Shown: positions 1-8,243 of the stretch, one piece after another
Position numbering within the stretch: position 1 is the first letter of the stretch
How the letters are laid out: each line of letters starts with the position of its first letter
NCBI GenBank assembly: GCA_003105225.1
Contig: PQAK01000219.1
Span: 1 to 28,913 of the forward strand
Source: Deltaproteobacteria bacterium
GTDB taxonomy: Bacteria; Desulfobacterota; Deferrimicrobia; Deferrimicrobiales; Deferrimicrobiaceae
Length of the DNA: 28,913 nt
Direction: 5' to 3'
The notes under the pieces: generated by a model
The model's input: the letters and a program-made list of their open reading frames with translations, nothing else
The model's database searches: none
Told to the model about the DNA's origin: nothing
Made by a program: the position numbers and the translations under genes

Positions 1-111
1 CCGTGCGCCGCCGTTCCGTTAGCCGCCTTCCGCGCGCCGTCTTTCGTGCGCACCTTACGGCGCGATGACTCGGTCCGTCCTTGAACCCGTGGCTCGGGGG
101 ATCGCCGCGAC

Positions 112-1190
112 GTGATGAGGCTCCCGTTCGGCTGGCCCCTCGAGGTCTCGCTCGGCCTGTTCCAGGCGGTGGTCACGCTGGGGATCACCGGGCTGTTCCT
201 CGCCCTCGCCTCCACCTACCGCAAGCGCTACTTCGGCATCTGGGCCGGTGCCTGGTTCGTCTACGTGACGCGCCTGTGCGCCATCGCCCTCTTCCTCGTG
301 ACCCGCCAGGACCACTGGCTGTTCGTCCACCAGGTGGCGACGGGGTGGACGGCCATCCTGCTCCTCTGGGCGGCGGTGGTCTTCGCCTGGCAGCCGCCGT
401 GGCGGCACTGGTACTACGTCATCCTCGCCGCCCCGGTCGTGTGGGCGTACGTGGCCATCTACCGCGTCCACGACTTTCTCTTCGCGGCGGTGCCGAGCGT
501 CATCTTCCTGGGGGGCGTCACCCTCGTCACGGGCGCGGTGTTCGGCGTCTACGGCCAGCGCGCCCGCTCGCGCTGGGCGATGATGGTGTCGGTGGGCTTC
601 GTCCTGTGGGGCGTGCACCACTTCGACTACACCTTCCTGCGCTCGCAGGGCGCGTGGGTCCCCTTCGGCTACTTCCTCGACATCCTGTTCGAGCTGGCGG
701 TGGCCGGCGGGGTGCTGCTGCTGGTGGTGGAGGACGAGCTGCGCGGCCTCGCGGCCCTCTCCGCCCTCGCCGGCGACCTGCAGAAGAGCCTCCGCCCCGC
801 CGACGTCGTGGGCGCGGTGCTCCAGCGGCCCCTCGCGCTCCCGGCCGTCATCGGCTGCGCCCTGTTCCAGGCCGAGACTCCGGGTGGCGAGCCGGCGTTC
901 CGCGGCGGGTCGGGGGTGTGCGCCGGAGGCGATCCCGGCTCCATCGAGGAGCTGCGCCGCCGCTTCCCGCACGCCCTGGTCCTCCCCGTGTCGGTGGGAG
1001 ACCAGCCGGCGGGCTCGTTCGTCATCGTCAGCCGGGTGCGGGACCCATTCGCGGCCCTCGACCAGGGCTTCCACCTGACCCTGGGCCAGCAGATCGGCGC
1101 CGCGCTGCAGCACAGCCAGCTGTATGCGGCCCTCGAGGAGCGGAGCGCGGAGCTGGGCCGCGCCTCGGCCTCCCTGCTGCGGGCCGAGAG
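112..1190 (+). pseudogene. Sensor histidine kinase, N-terminal part only (7 TM segments + GAF-like domain), truncated at junction
   Basis: About 360 residues are readable from a GTG at 112 (an ATG follows at 115). Seven hydrophobic segments lie at about residues 10-33, 43-66, 72-97, 103-120, 124-150, 158-180 and 184-205, so the protein sits in the inner membrane. A cytoplasmic GAF-like region follows (about 215-335), then a coil reading LEERSAELGRASASLLRAER. In this kinase class the coil normally runs on to the dimerisation/H-box (AERLAALG... then HEINNP). Here the frame instead enters sequence that is the exact antisense of mutS2, so H-box and ATPase domain are missing. Ligand and partner regulator are unknown. 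The open frame up to 1635 is an artefact of reading mutS2 backwards. The histidine kinase assignment rests on architecture, because no catalytic motif survives. Confidence 0.6.
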
Positions 1191-1192
1191 AT
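1181..1192. other. Chimeric junction between two truncated genes
   Basis: To the left, the plus strand encodes the sensor kinase coil up to about the AER residues. To the right, the minus strand encodes MutS2 up to about residue 544 (RVRASAADLS). Each protein stops resembling its family at the same place, and each reading frame then continues as nonsense antisense of the other gene. No insertion sequence, target duplication or tRNA is visible at the join. The two coding strands carry similar Ala/Arg/Glu-rich GC-rich coils, so a short shared sequence may have allowed a false assembly join or a recombination. The exact base cannot be fixed by eye. Confidence 0.6.
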
Positions 1193-2816
1193 CCGCCGCG
1201 GAGGCGCGGACCCGTTCCCGCTCCCGCTCCAGCCGGTCGATCACCTCCGTCAGCTCCTGGCCGGGGCCGGAGAGGTACCCCATCGCCCGCTCGAGCACCT
1301 CCTCCGGGAAGCCGAGGGACCGCGCGATCTCGATCCCCATCGAACGGCCGGGGACCCCCAGGGAGAGGCGGTACGTGGGCCGGAGGTGTTCCCCGTCGAA
1401 CGCCATCGAGCCGTTCTCGAACCGCGGATCCGTGAAGGCGATCCCCTTCAGCTCCTCGAAATGCGTCGTCGCGACCACCCGGACCTCCCGGTCCGCAAGG
1501 GCCTCCAGGAAGGCGCGCGCGATCGCCGCCCCCTCCCGGGGATCGGTTCCGGAGACGACTTCGTCCAGCAGGACGAGGGAGCCACGGTCGGCGCCGGCAA
1601 GGATCTCGTTCAGCCGCCGGATGTGGGCCGAGTAGGTGGACAGGTCCTGCTCGACGCTCTGCTCGTCCCCGAGCGTCACGAAGATGCGCGAGTAGACCGA
1701 TACGGTCGAGTCGGCCGCGGCGGGGATCGACAGCCCGGCCATTGCCATCAGAGTGAGCAGGCCGAGCGTCTTCAGGGCGACGGTCTTCCCGCCCGCGTTG
1801 GGGCCGGTGAGGATCAGACACAGCCGCGGGCGGCCGAACCGCAGGTCGTTCGGGACCACCTCCTTCCGCCCGAGGACGAGCAGGGGGTGCCGCGCCGCGA
1901 TCAGGTGCATCTCACCGGATGCCGTTACGGTCGGCTCCGACGCCGCGAGCTCCTCCGCGAGGAGGCTGCGGGCCTGCGCGAAATCGAGATGGGAGAGCCG
2001 TTCGCGGCACGCAAGGAGCCCGGGCGCCTTCCCGGCCGTCTTCGCCGAGAGCTCGGCCAGGATGCGGGCGATCTCCCTCTCCACCTCGAGCTCCGCCATC
2101 CTGACTTCGTTGTTGAGGTAGACGAGCTCCTCCGGCTCGAAGAAGACCGTCTGGCCGCTCTGCGAGGAGTCGTGGACGATCCCCTGGAAGAGCCCCTTCG
2201 CGCTCGTCTTGAAGGGGATCACGACGCGGCCCGACCGGACGGTGGCGTAGGTCTCCTGGACGTGGCGGGCGTATTTCGCCGAGGAGAGGATCCCCTCGGC
2301 GGTCTTCTGGAGCCGTCCCCGCACTTCCAGGAGCTGCCGCCGCAGGGGCCCGAGCGACGGCGAGGCCCGGTCGGTGAGGTTCCCCGAAGGGTCGATTTTC
2401 TGCTCGATCTCCTCCGCCAGGTCCCGGAGGGCGGGGATCTCCTTCGCGTGATGCGCCAGGCGGGGATACTTCCCGCGGCGTTCCTCGAAATATTTCCGGA
2501 TCCGTTCCCCCGTGCGGGCCGTCTGGCCGACCAGGAGCAGCTCGCCGGGGGAAAGGGAAGCTCCCTTGACGGCCTTCTCCATCTGCGGAGCGATCTCCTT
2601 CAATCCTTCCAGGGGCAGGGGGCCCTCGGCCGAAAGCATGCGCCGGCCGTCCCGATTTTCCTCGAGGCACACCCGGATGGCGTCCAGGTCCCTCCCCGGA
2701 ACGATCGCCGCGCACCGGTCCCGCCCGGGTTCCGAGGCGGCGTGGGAACAGAGCCGGGACACCACCTTTCCCCATTCGAGCGCCGCGAGCGCAGCCTCCC
2801 AGGAAGTCCCGCTCAA
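1190..2816 (-). pseudogene. mutS2: MutS2 (endonuclease/ribosome-rescue MutS paralogue), C-terminally truncated by the junction
   Basis: About 543 genuine residues are present, against roughly 780 for the family. The start is a TTG at 2816, preceded by a strong GAGGAGG site. The clamp/lever region is followed by the ABC-type ATPase: Walker A GPNAGGKT at residues 338-345, Walker B/signature region LVLLDEVVSGTDP at 414-426 and the switch histidine in ATTHFEELK. The protein then enters the coiled coil (IDRLERERERVRASA) and is cut off near residue 544. The rest of the coil, the KOW-like segment and the C-terminal Smr nuclease domain are absent. The frame stays open to 669 only because it reads the kinase gene backwards. 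MutS2 acts in suppression of recombination and, in Bacillus, on collided ribosomes. A protein without Smr would lack the nuclease activity. Confidence 0.85.
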
Positions 2817-2866
2817 GCCGCCTCCTCCTCGTCCCCGGATGCTTCCAACCGTTTGGATTCGGGTCC

Positions 2867-2872
2867 ATTATA
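2867..2872 (-). promoter_or_regulatory. Candidate -10 element for mutS2 in the divergent mutS2/LD-carboxypeptidase spacer
   Basis: The minus strand reads a perfect TATAAT at 2872-2867, about 50 bases upstream of the mutS2 TTG start. The -35 is poor. The plus strand of the same AT-rich patch reads TATAAC (2869-2874), so the patch could also serve the rightward murein operon. The spacer between the two starts is about 105 bases. Confidence 0.35.
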
Positions 2873-2921
2873 ACGGGATCGTGATAGCATGATTCGCTAT
2901 TCTCCCCATAACGGAGGGAAG

Positions 2922-3839
2922 ATGCCCGGACGAAAGCCGCCCCCTTTGCGGAAGGGGGATGTCATCGCGATCTTCGCCCCCGCGGGGCCGGTCGATCCGA
3001 AAAAGCTGTCGCGCGGGATCGCCCGCCTCGCCGCCGCCGGTTACGTTCCCGAGATCGCCGACGGGGTGCTTGCGAAGGAGCGGTTCCTCGCGGGGAACGA
3101 CGAGCACCGGGCGGCGCAGGCCCGTTGGGCGTTCTCCCTGCGGGAGGCGCGCGCCGTGATGGCGGCCCGGGGGGGATACGGCACCTCCCGGATCCTGCCG
3201 CGCATCGATTGGGCGTCCGTCGCGCGCCGCCCCCGGATCGCCGTCGGCTACAGCGATCTCTCCGCGATACTGGCCTATCTTTCCACGCGCCTGGGGATCC
3301 CGGCCATTCACGGTCCGATGGCGGCAGCGGACCTCGCGCGCAGGCCGGATCCTCACGCGCTGGACGCTTTCTTCCGCCTGGCGGCGGGCACGGTATCCCC
3401 GAAGGAGCCCTGGGGGCTTCCCTGCGACCGGCTGCGCGGCGGCGCCGCGGAAGGGCGGCTCGCGGGGGGATGCCTCTCCGTGCTGACCGCGCTGATCGGC
3501 ACGCCCTACGAGCCCGATTTCCGCGGGGCGCTCCTGTTCCTCGAAGACGTCGCGGAGCCCTGCTACCGGATCGACCGGATGCTGACGCAGTGGATCCAGT
3601 CCGGACGGCTCTCGAGGATCGCCGGGATCCTGGCGGGGAGGATGTCCCCGGTGGGCGGCGACACGGAGGAGGACATCCGTACCGCGTTCGCGGATGCCGG
3701 CAGCCGGGTGGGCGTTCCCGTCTGGTACGGCTTCCCTGCCGGGCACGCGGAACGGAATTACCCCCTGCCGTTCGGCGTCCGGGCGAAGGTCGACTCCCGG
3801 GGAAAGCTGCATCTCCTCGAATCCCCGGTGGCCGGATGA
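2922..3839 (+). CDS. ldcA: LD-carboxypeptidase (peptidase family S66)
   Basis: A cytoplasmic serine peptidase of 305 residues that removes the terminal D-Ala from the murein tetrapeptide during cell-wall recycling. The ATG at 2922 is preferred because GGAGGG ends 3 bases upstream; an in-frame ATG at 2889 has no such site. Family signatures are clear: the N-terminal GDVIAIFAPAGPV, RGGYGT (residues 83-88), and the nucleophile serine in VGYSDLSA (Ser111). The acid-histidine pair is in LFLEDVAE (Glu208) and FPAGHAERNYPLPFG (His275). Length and spacing fit LdcA of Pseudomonas. There is no signal peptide. The stop overlaps the next start (ATGA), so translation is coupled to the serine hydrolase and then Mpl, which re-uses the tripeptide this enzyme makes. 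Confidence 0.9.
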   Translation: MPGRKPPPLRKGDVIAIFAPAGPVDPKKLSRGIARLAAAGYVPEIADGVLAKERFLAGNDEHRAAQARWAFSLREARAVMAARGGYGTSRILPRIDWASVARRPRIAVGYSDLSAILAYLSTRLGIPAIHGPMAAADLARRPDPHALDAFFRLAAGTVSPKEPWGLPCDRLRGGAAEGRLAGGCLSVLTALIGTPYEPDFRGALLFLEDVAEPCYRIDRMLTQWIQSGRLSRIAGILAGRMSPVGGDTEEDIRTAFADAGSRVGVPVWYGFPAGHAERNYPLPFGVRAKVDSRGKLHLLESPVAG

Positions 3840-4963
3840 TGGCGTCCCGCGCGGCCGGAGATGCTTTCCGTTTCCGGAAAGCGGAAGAGCTGCTGCAGGA
3901 AGGGGTCCGCGGGAAGATCTATACGGCGGCCGTCCTTCTCGCCGCCAGGCAGGAGGAGGTCGTCTGCCACGCTGCTGCGGGCGGCGCGAACCTGTCCTCG
4001 GTCTTCGACATTGCGTCGCTCACGAAGCCGCTTGCGGCGTTCCTGTTCTTCACGTTGGCGCAGGAGGGGAGCGTCTCCCCGGAGGGGAAGCTCGCGGATG
4101 TCCTCCCGCCCCTGTCTTCCGACCCGGCCGCGGGGGAGATACGGTTCCACCATCTCCTCAGCCATACCTCCGGGCTTCCCGCCTACAGGCCTTTCTACGA
4201 AGCCGTGCGCGAAACCGGAGAGAAGGAGAACCGGCGGTTGTGGGGGACCGCGGAGGCGCACGACCGCATCGTCGACGCCGCCCGCTCCCTCCCGCCGGAG
4301 ACCGTCCCCGGCAGGACCTGCGTGTACAGCGACATCGGGTTCATTCTTCTCGGACGGGCGATCGAGCTCGCCGCCTTCCGTCCGCTCGACCGTCTTCTGC
4401 GGAGCCATCTCGCAGTTCCGCTCCAGATGAGGGACACCACCTTCCTCCCCCTGGCCGATTTGAGCGAATGCGAGACCGGACGGCTGGTATCCACGGGATA
4501 TTCCGAGGCCCGGCAGCGGGAAAAACTGGGCGAGGTGGACGACGAGAACGCCTCCGCGATGGGAGGGGTCGCCGGCCACGCGGGGATCTTCTCCACCGCG
4601 CACGACCTCTTTCTCTTTTCCCGGGAGGTCCTGCGGGCAAGGCGCGGGGAGGGGAGGATCCTCTCGCGCCAATCCGCGCACCGGATGACCACGAAAGCGC
4701 CGGATCCCCCCGGCTGCCCGAGGTCGCCGGGATGGGATACCCCCGCCATCGCTCCGGGGAAGGTATCCCAGGCCGGGCGGCATTTCCCGGAAGGGTCGTT
4801 CGGGCATCTGGGGTACACGGGATGCTCCCTTTGGATCGATCCGTTCCGGGAATCGATCGTCGTGCTCCTCACCAACCGGATTTTCTACGGAAAACAAAAC
4901 GAGGGTTTAAAAACGCTTCGGCCGCTCATTCACGATGCGGTCATGGAGGAGCTCTCCCTTTGA
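3836..4963 (+). CDS. Serine hydrolase, class C beta-lactamase/penicillin-binding fold
   Basis: 375 residues with the three active-site elements of the beta-lactamase-like family: SLTK (Ser61, Lys64), YSD in place of YxN (Tyr164) and GHLGYTG as the third box (from Gly323). HHLLSHTSGLP and GGVAGHAGIFSTAHDL are also typical of this group. There is no signal peptide or lipobox, so it is predicted to be cytoplasmic, unlike AmpC or DD-peptidases. It overlaps the LD-carboxypeptidase stop by 4 bases (ATGA; an ATG also lies at 3839) and the Mpl start by 4 bases. This locks it into a murein-recycling unit and suggests a muropeptide or D-amino-acid-containing substrate. The substrate itself cannot be read from the sequence. 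Antibiotic resistance is unlikely given its predicted location. Confidence 0.85.
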   Translation: MMASRAAGDAFRFRKAEELLQEGVRGKIYTAAVLLAARQEEVVCHAAAGGANLSSVFDIASLTKPLAAFLFFTLAQEGSVSPEGKLADVLPPLSSDPAAGEIRFHHLLSHTSGLPAYRPFYEAVRETGEKENRRLWGTAEAHDRIVDAARSLPPETVPGRTCVYSDIGFILLGRAIELAAFRPLDRLLRSHLAVPLQMRDTTFLPLADLSECETGRLVSTGYSEARQREKLGEVDDENASAMGGVAGHAGIFSTAHDLFLFSREVLRARRGEGRILSRQSAHRMTTKAPDPPGCPRSPGWDTPAIAPGKVSQAGRHFPEGSFGHLGYTGCSLWIDPFRESIVVLLTNRIFYGKQNEGLKTLRPLIHDAVMEELSL

Positions 4964-6378
4964 CGAACGTTCACATGATCGCCGCCTGCGGGGTGGGGAT
5001 GGCCTCCCTGGCGGGCATGCTCAAGGAAAAAGGGTTCTGCGTAACCGGGTCGGATGTCAACGTCTACCCGCCGATGAGCACCCAGCTTACGGAGCTGGGG
5101 ATCCCTTTGTCTTCCCCCTATCGTGCGGAAAACATTCCGGAAGACGCCGGTTTGGTGATTGTCGGGAACGCGGTGTCCAGGGATAACCCGGAATGCCTGG
5201 AAGCGGTCCGCCGGGGGCTGCCGCTTTTATCAATGCCGCAGGCCGTTGCAAAATTCTTTATGTCGGGCAAGGAATCGATCGTGGTTGCGGGGACTCACGG
5301 AAAGACCACGACAACCTCGCTCCTGGCGTGGTGCCTGTTCCACCTGGGGGAAGACCCGTCTTTTCTCGTGGGCGGCGTGCCGAAGAATTTCCCGGTGAGC
5401 TACCGGGTGGGTGCGGGGCCGCGCTTCGTCATCGAAGGGGACGAGTACGACACCGCGTACTTCGACAAGGGGCCGAAGTTCCTCCATTATCAACCGAAAA
5501 TCGTTCTCCTCACGAGCATCGAATTCGATCACGCCGACATCTACCGCGATCTCTCCCATCTCAAGGAGTCTTTCCGCAAGCTGGTCCGCCTGCTGCCGCC
5601 GGACGGATTGTTGATCGCATGCGCCGATTACCCCGATGTGGTCTCCGTCGCCGCGGAGGCCGCTTCACCTGTTGTCTTTTATGCCGGGAATCCTCCTGCG
5701 GCCGAGGGACACGGGGGGGATGTCTGGGAGGTCGGGCCGGTTTTCGAAAAGGGAGAATACACCCGCTTCGTCCTCAAGCGCGGTATGGAAGCGAACGAGT
5801 TCGCCCTCCGGCTGCCCGGACGGCACAACGCGGCCAACGCCGCGGCGACGGCGATCACGCTCAAGCACCTGGGGTACGACGCGAAGCGCGCGGCCGGAGC
5901 GCTTGCCGGCTATTCCGGCGTGCGGCGGCGGCAGGAGGAACTGGGCGAGTTCGGGGGAGTGCTCGTCGTGGATGATTTCGCGCACCACCCGACGGCCGTC
6001 CGGGAGACGATCCGGGCGGTGCGCGCGAGGTACCCGGGGCGAAGGATCATCGCGGTCTTCGAGCCGCGGTCGAACACCAGCAGGAGGAAAATTTTCCAGA
6101 AGGAGTTCGCAGAGGCGCTTTCGGGAGCCGATTCCGTCATCGTGTCGGGGGTGTACGGCGCGGAAAAGATTCCCCCCGAAGAGCGGCTCGCGCCCGGGGA
6201 AGTCGCGGCTGCCGTCCTGGCCTGCGGGAAGGAGGCGTTGTATCTCCCGGAAGTCGACCGGATCGTGGACCGCCTTGTCGCGACCTGCCGCCCGGGAGAC
6301 CTGGTCCTCATCATGTCCAACGGCGGGTTCGGCAGCATCCAGGGGAAGCTGGCGCATCGGTTTTCAATTGACGCCTAA
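4960..6378 (+). CDS. mpl: UDP-N-acetylmuramate:L-alanyl-gamma-D-glutamyl-meso-diaminopimelate ligase (Mpl)
   Basis: 472 residues. This cytosolic Mur-family ligase attaches recovered murein tripeptide to UDP-MurNAc with ATP, short-cutting peptidoglycan precursor synthesis. The N-terminal nucleotide-binding segment MIAACGVGMASLAG is followed by VTGSDVNVYPPMSTQL, a Mpl hallmark. The ATP loop is GTHGKTTTTSLLAW (from 111), and EGDEYDTAYFDKGPKF (159-174) is the Mpl/MurC substrate-metal region. The C-terminal ligase domain has VVDDFAHHPTA and FEPRSNTSR. The start is TTG 4960, with GGAGGAG about 8 bases upstream, overlapping the previous stop. The first in-frame ATG (4975) would remove the first five residues. 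It acts directly downstream of LD-carboxypeptidase in recycling. Confidence 0.93.
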   Translation: MTNVHMIAACGVGMASLAGMLKEKGFCVTGSDVNVYPPMSTQLTELGIPLSSPYRAENIPEDAGLVIVGNAVSRDNPECLEAVRRGLPLLSMPQAVAKFFMSGKESIVVAGTHGKTTTTSLLAWCLFHLGEDPSFLVGGVPKNFPVSYRVGAGPRFVIEGDEYDTAYFDKGPKFLHYQPKIVLLTSIEFDHADIYRDLSHLKESFRKLVRLLPPDGLLIACADYPDVVSVAAEAASPVVFYAGNPPAAEGHGGDVWEVGPVFEKGEYTRFVLKRGMEANEFALRLPGRHNAANAAATAITLKHLGYDAKRAAGALAGYSGVRRRQEELGEFGGVLVVDDFAHHPTAVRETIRAVRARYPGRRIIAVFEPRSNTSRRKIFQKEFAEALSGADSVIVSGVYGAEKIPPEERLAPGEVAAAVLACGKEALYLPEVDRIVDRLVATCRPGDLVLIMSNGGFGSIQGKLAHRFSIDA

Positions 6379-6403
6379 AGACTCGTCTGGTAGATTCGCG
6401 CGA

Positions 6404-8026
6404 ATGGGATCAGGGGGGAAAAAGATACGGCGGACCGGCACGGCCTGCGCGTTGTTCCTGTTCGCCCTCGCAATCCTCTCTCCCACGGCGTTCTCCGCAG
6501 AGTATCCCCGCAGGGTCGCCATCGCCCCGTTCGTTTCCCTCGCCAAGGAAGACATCCAGCAGACCGTTTCGGTTCTCCCCCGCCTGCTGTCCTCGCGCCT
6601 GATGGCGCTTGCGGGAGCGGAAGTGACCCTGCTCCCTTCGGGGACAAAATCTCCAGCGGAGGCTGCGAAATCTTCCGGAGTTCCCCTCCTGGCGCAGGGG
6701 ACCGTCGCGAAGCTGGGCAAGGGATTCAGCATCGATGTAACGATTACGGAACTAGAATCGGGCAAGGTGGCGGGGGCCTTCTTCGCGGCAGCGAACACCG
6801 AGGACGACATCATCCCCCAGCTTGGGGTCCTTGCCGGCGATATCTCGGAGAAGCTCTTCGGTGTGAAATCGGCCGCCCGTGCAGCCCCCCCGGCGCCCGC
6901 TTCCGCTCCCATCGCTGCGCCGACCGCCGTGCAGCCCCCCGTGCATCCGGCCGCGGGCCTTTCGGCAGCGTCAGCCGCCGCTCCCGCCCCGACAGCCCCC
7001 GTCGTGTCTTCGGGCCCCTGGGAACCGAGGTCAATCGTGAAGGTGACCGCCTCCGACAAGATACCGGATGAAGTGTTCCGGGTGACGATGGGCGACGTGG
7101 ACGGCGACGGCGATCCGGAAATCGTCGCCATCGGGCGTCGTACAATCTATTTCTACAAAGTAAAAGGCGGCGCCATCCTGCCGTTTCCTCCCGTACGGAT
7201 TGCCCGGGGACTGGAACACCATTTCCTGAACGTGGAGATCTTCGACGCGGACGGGGACGGTAAACCGGAAATCTTCATCACGGACCTGGTCAACGACCGG
7301 CTGCGCTCCTTCATCCTCCAGTACCGGGACGGCACATTCGCGACGACGGCGTCGGACATCCCGCATTTCATCGTGCTGCTGAGCGACCTGGAGGGGAAAA
7401 AAGTGCTGGCGGGCCAGTCGACCGGGCTCGACCAGATCTTTTTGGGCAACCTCCATCTCCTCAACTACTCCAAGGGGAAGGTGACCGAGGGCAGGTCGAT
7501 AAAACTCCCCCTGGACGACGGCATCTTCGGACTCAATGCCATACCCATCGGAAAAGATGGGAAATTCGTATATATCGACGTCGACGAGCACCTTCGCTTA
7601 TGGGACGGAAAGGGAAAGACCCTCTCCAAGACCAAGGAGTATTTTTCGGGGGCCAGGGACGAAGTGACCCGGGGACCCACGACGCGGGCCTCGACGGGAC
7701 CGGCGAACACCTTCATCCGCGGCCGGGTGATGCCCTTGGGAGGGGAGGCGGATAATCCGTATCTCCTGGTCCGTCAGGCGGAAGGCAGCACCATCGTCAG
7801 GAACCTGCGGATGTTCAAGAACTGCAGGCTGGTGATCGGAAAATACGACGGGGGCGGTTTTTCCGTGAAGACCTCCTCCGAGACGATGGAGAACCTGATT
7901 ACAGATGCGTATCCCCTCGAAGAGAAGGGGGGGCGGGGTGCGATCGTCGCGGCGACGGTTCTCGAGGAGACTTCGAGCGCCATTACGACCCCCGCAAGCC
8001 GCCTGTTCCTCTACCGTGTGCAGTGA
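6404..8026 (+). CDS. Secreted VCBS/FG-GAP repeat protein with an N-terminal lipoprotein-like alpha/beta domain
   Basis: 540 residues. A Sec signal peptide (basic GGKKIRR, hydrophobic ACALFLFALAIL, cleavage near AFSA-EY) sends it to the periplasm or beyond. The N-terminal domain (about 35-150: RRVAIAPFVSLAKEDIQ... GVPLLAQGTV) resembles the fold seen in LpoB/CsgG/TolB-N-like envelope proteins. An Ala/Pro-rich linker spans about 155-204. Two calcium-type loops follow, GDVDGDGDPEIVAIG (about 229-243) and DADGDGKPEIFITD (about 281-294), of the beta-propeller FG-GAP class, with a weaker propeller-like remainder. The start has no clear ribosome-binding site and lies 25 bases after mpl, so it may be read from the same transcript. 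Function is unknown; an envelope role is an inference from localisation and neighbours. Confidence 0.75.
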   Translation: MGSGGKKIRRTGTACALFLFALAILSPTAFSAEYPRRVAIAPFVSLAKEDIQQTVSVLPRLLSSRLMALAGAEVTLLPSGTKSPAEAAKSSGVPLLAQGTVAKLGKGFSIDVTITELESGKVAGAFFAAANTEDDIIPQLGVLAGDISEKLFGVKSAARAAPPAPASAPIAAPTAVQPPVHPAAGLSAASAAAPAPTAPVVSSGPWEPRSIVKVTASDKIPDEVFRVTMGDVDGDGDPEIVAIGRRTIYFYKVKGGAILPFPPVRIARGLEHHFLNVEIFDADGDGKPEIFITDLVNDRLRSFILQYRDGTFATTASDIPHFIVLLSDLEGKKVLAGQSTGLDQIFLGNLHLLNYSKGKVTEGRSIKLPLDDGIFGLNAIPIGKDGKFVYIDVDEHLRLWDGKGKTLSKTKEYFSGARDEVTRGPTTRASTGPANTFIRGRVMPLGGEADNPYLLVRQAEGSTIVRNLRMFKNCRLVIGKYDGGGFSVKTSSETMENLITDAYPLEEKGGRGAIVAATVLEETSSAITTPASRLFLYRVQ

Positions 8027-8045
8027 GCGGATAAGGGGAAAATGC

Positions 8046-8074
8046 TTGACAAGCAAGGGGACGGATGGTATTCC
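8046..8074 (+). promoter_or_regulatory. Sigma-70-type promoter for the porin gene
   Basis: A consensus TTGACA (8046-8051), 17-base spacer and TATTCC (8069-8074) place transcription initiation near 8082. This gives the porin mRNA a leader of about 160 bases. Confidence 0.55.
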
Positions 8075-8174
8075 GTTTAAAAAAAAACAAGGTTTTTATC
8101 TTGCCGTGGTTTCGGGCCGCGGCTTCGGTTGTCAGACCAGGGTGAGAGGAGGTGGTGGTGGCGGCGGAGGGATC

Positions 8175-8204
8175 ATGCATGTTTTACACGTGTTTGTTTG
8201 CTGA
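8175..8204 (+). CDS. Candidate 9-codon leader peptide in the porin mRNA leader
   Basis: The frame reads MHVLHVFVC then TGA and is preceded at 3-4 bases by GGAGGG within a G-rich tract (about 8143-8171). It lies between the predicted promoter and the porin start, ending 39 bases before the porin ATG. The very short frame could be chance. If translated it might set access to the downstream site. No attenuator hairpin was identified. Confidence 0.2.
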   Translation: MHVLHVFVC

Positions 8205-8243
8205 CGCGGGAGAGTGGTATTTATCCTTTCAAGGAGGGGAATC

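Noticed and set aside
669..1189. Continuation of the mutS2 reading frame giving a 715-residue protein
   Set aside because: The added residues are Ser/Arg/Trp-rich and are the exact antisense of the kinase transmembrane and GAF coding region; no Smr domain appears.
1193..1635. Continuation of the sensor kinase frame to 507 residues
   Set aside because: It is antisense of mutS2, with Ser/Arg-rich composition and no kinase motifs.
81..2873. 930-residue plus-strand open frame
   Set aside because: Arg/Pro/Gly-rich shadow spanning two unrelated genes on both strands, a common artefact at this GC content.
8080..8098. A-rich/T-rich hairpin (AAAAAC-AAG-GTTTTT) as a terminator after the VCBS protein gene
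   Set aside because: The stem is only six mostly A-T pairs with no GC-rich core, so it would be too weak.
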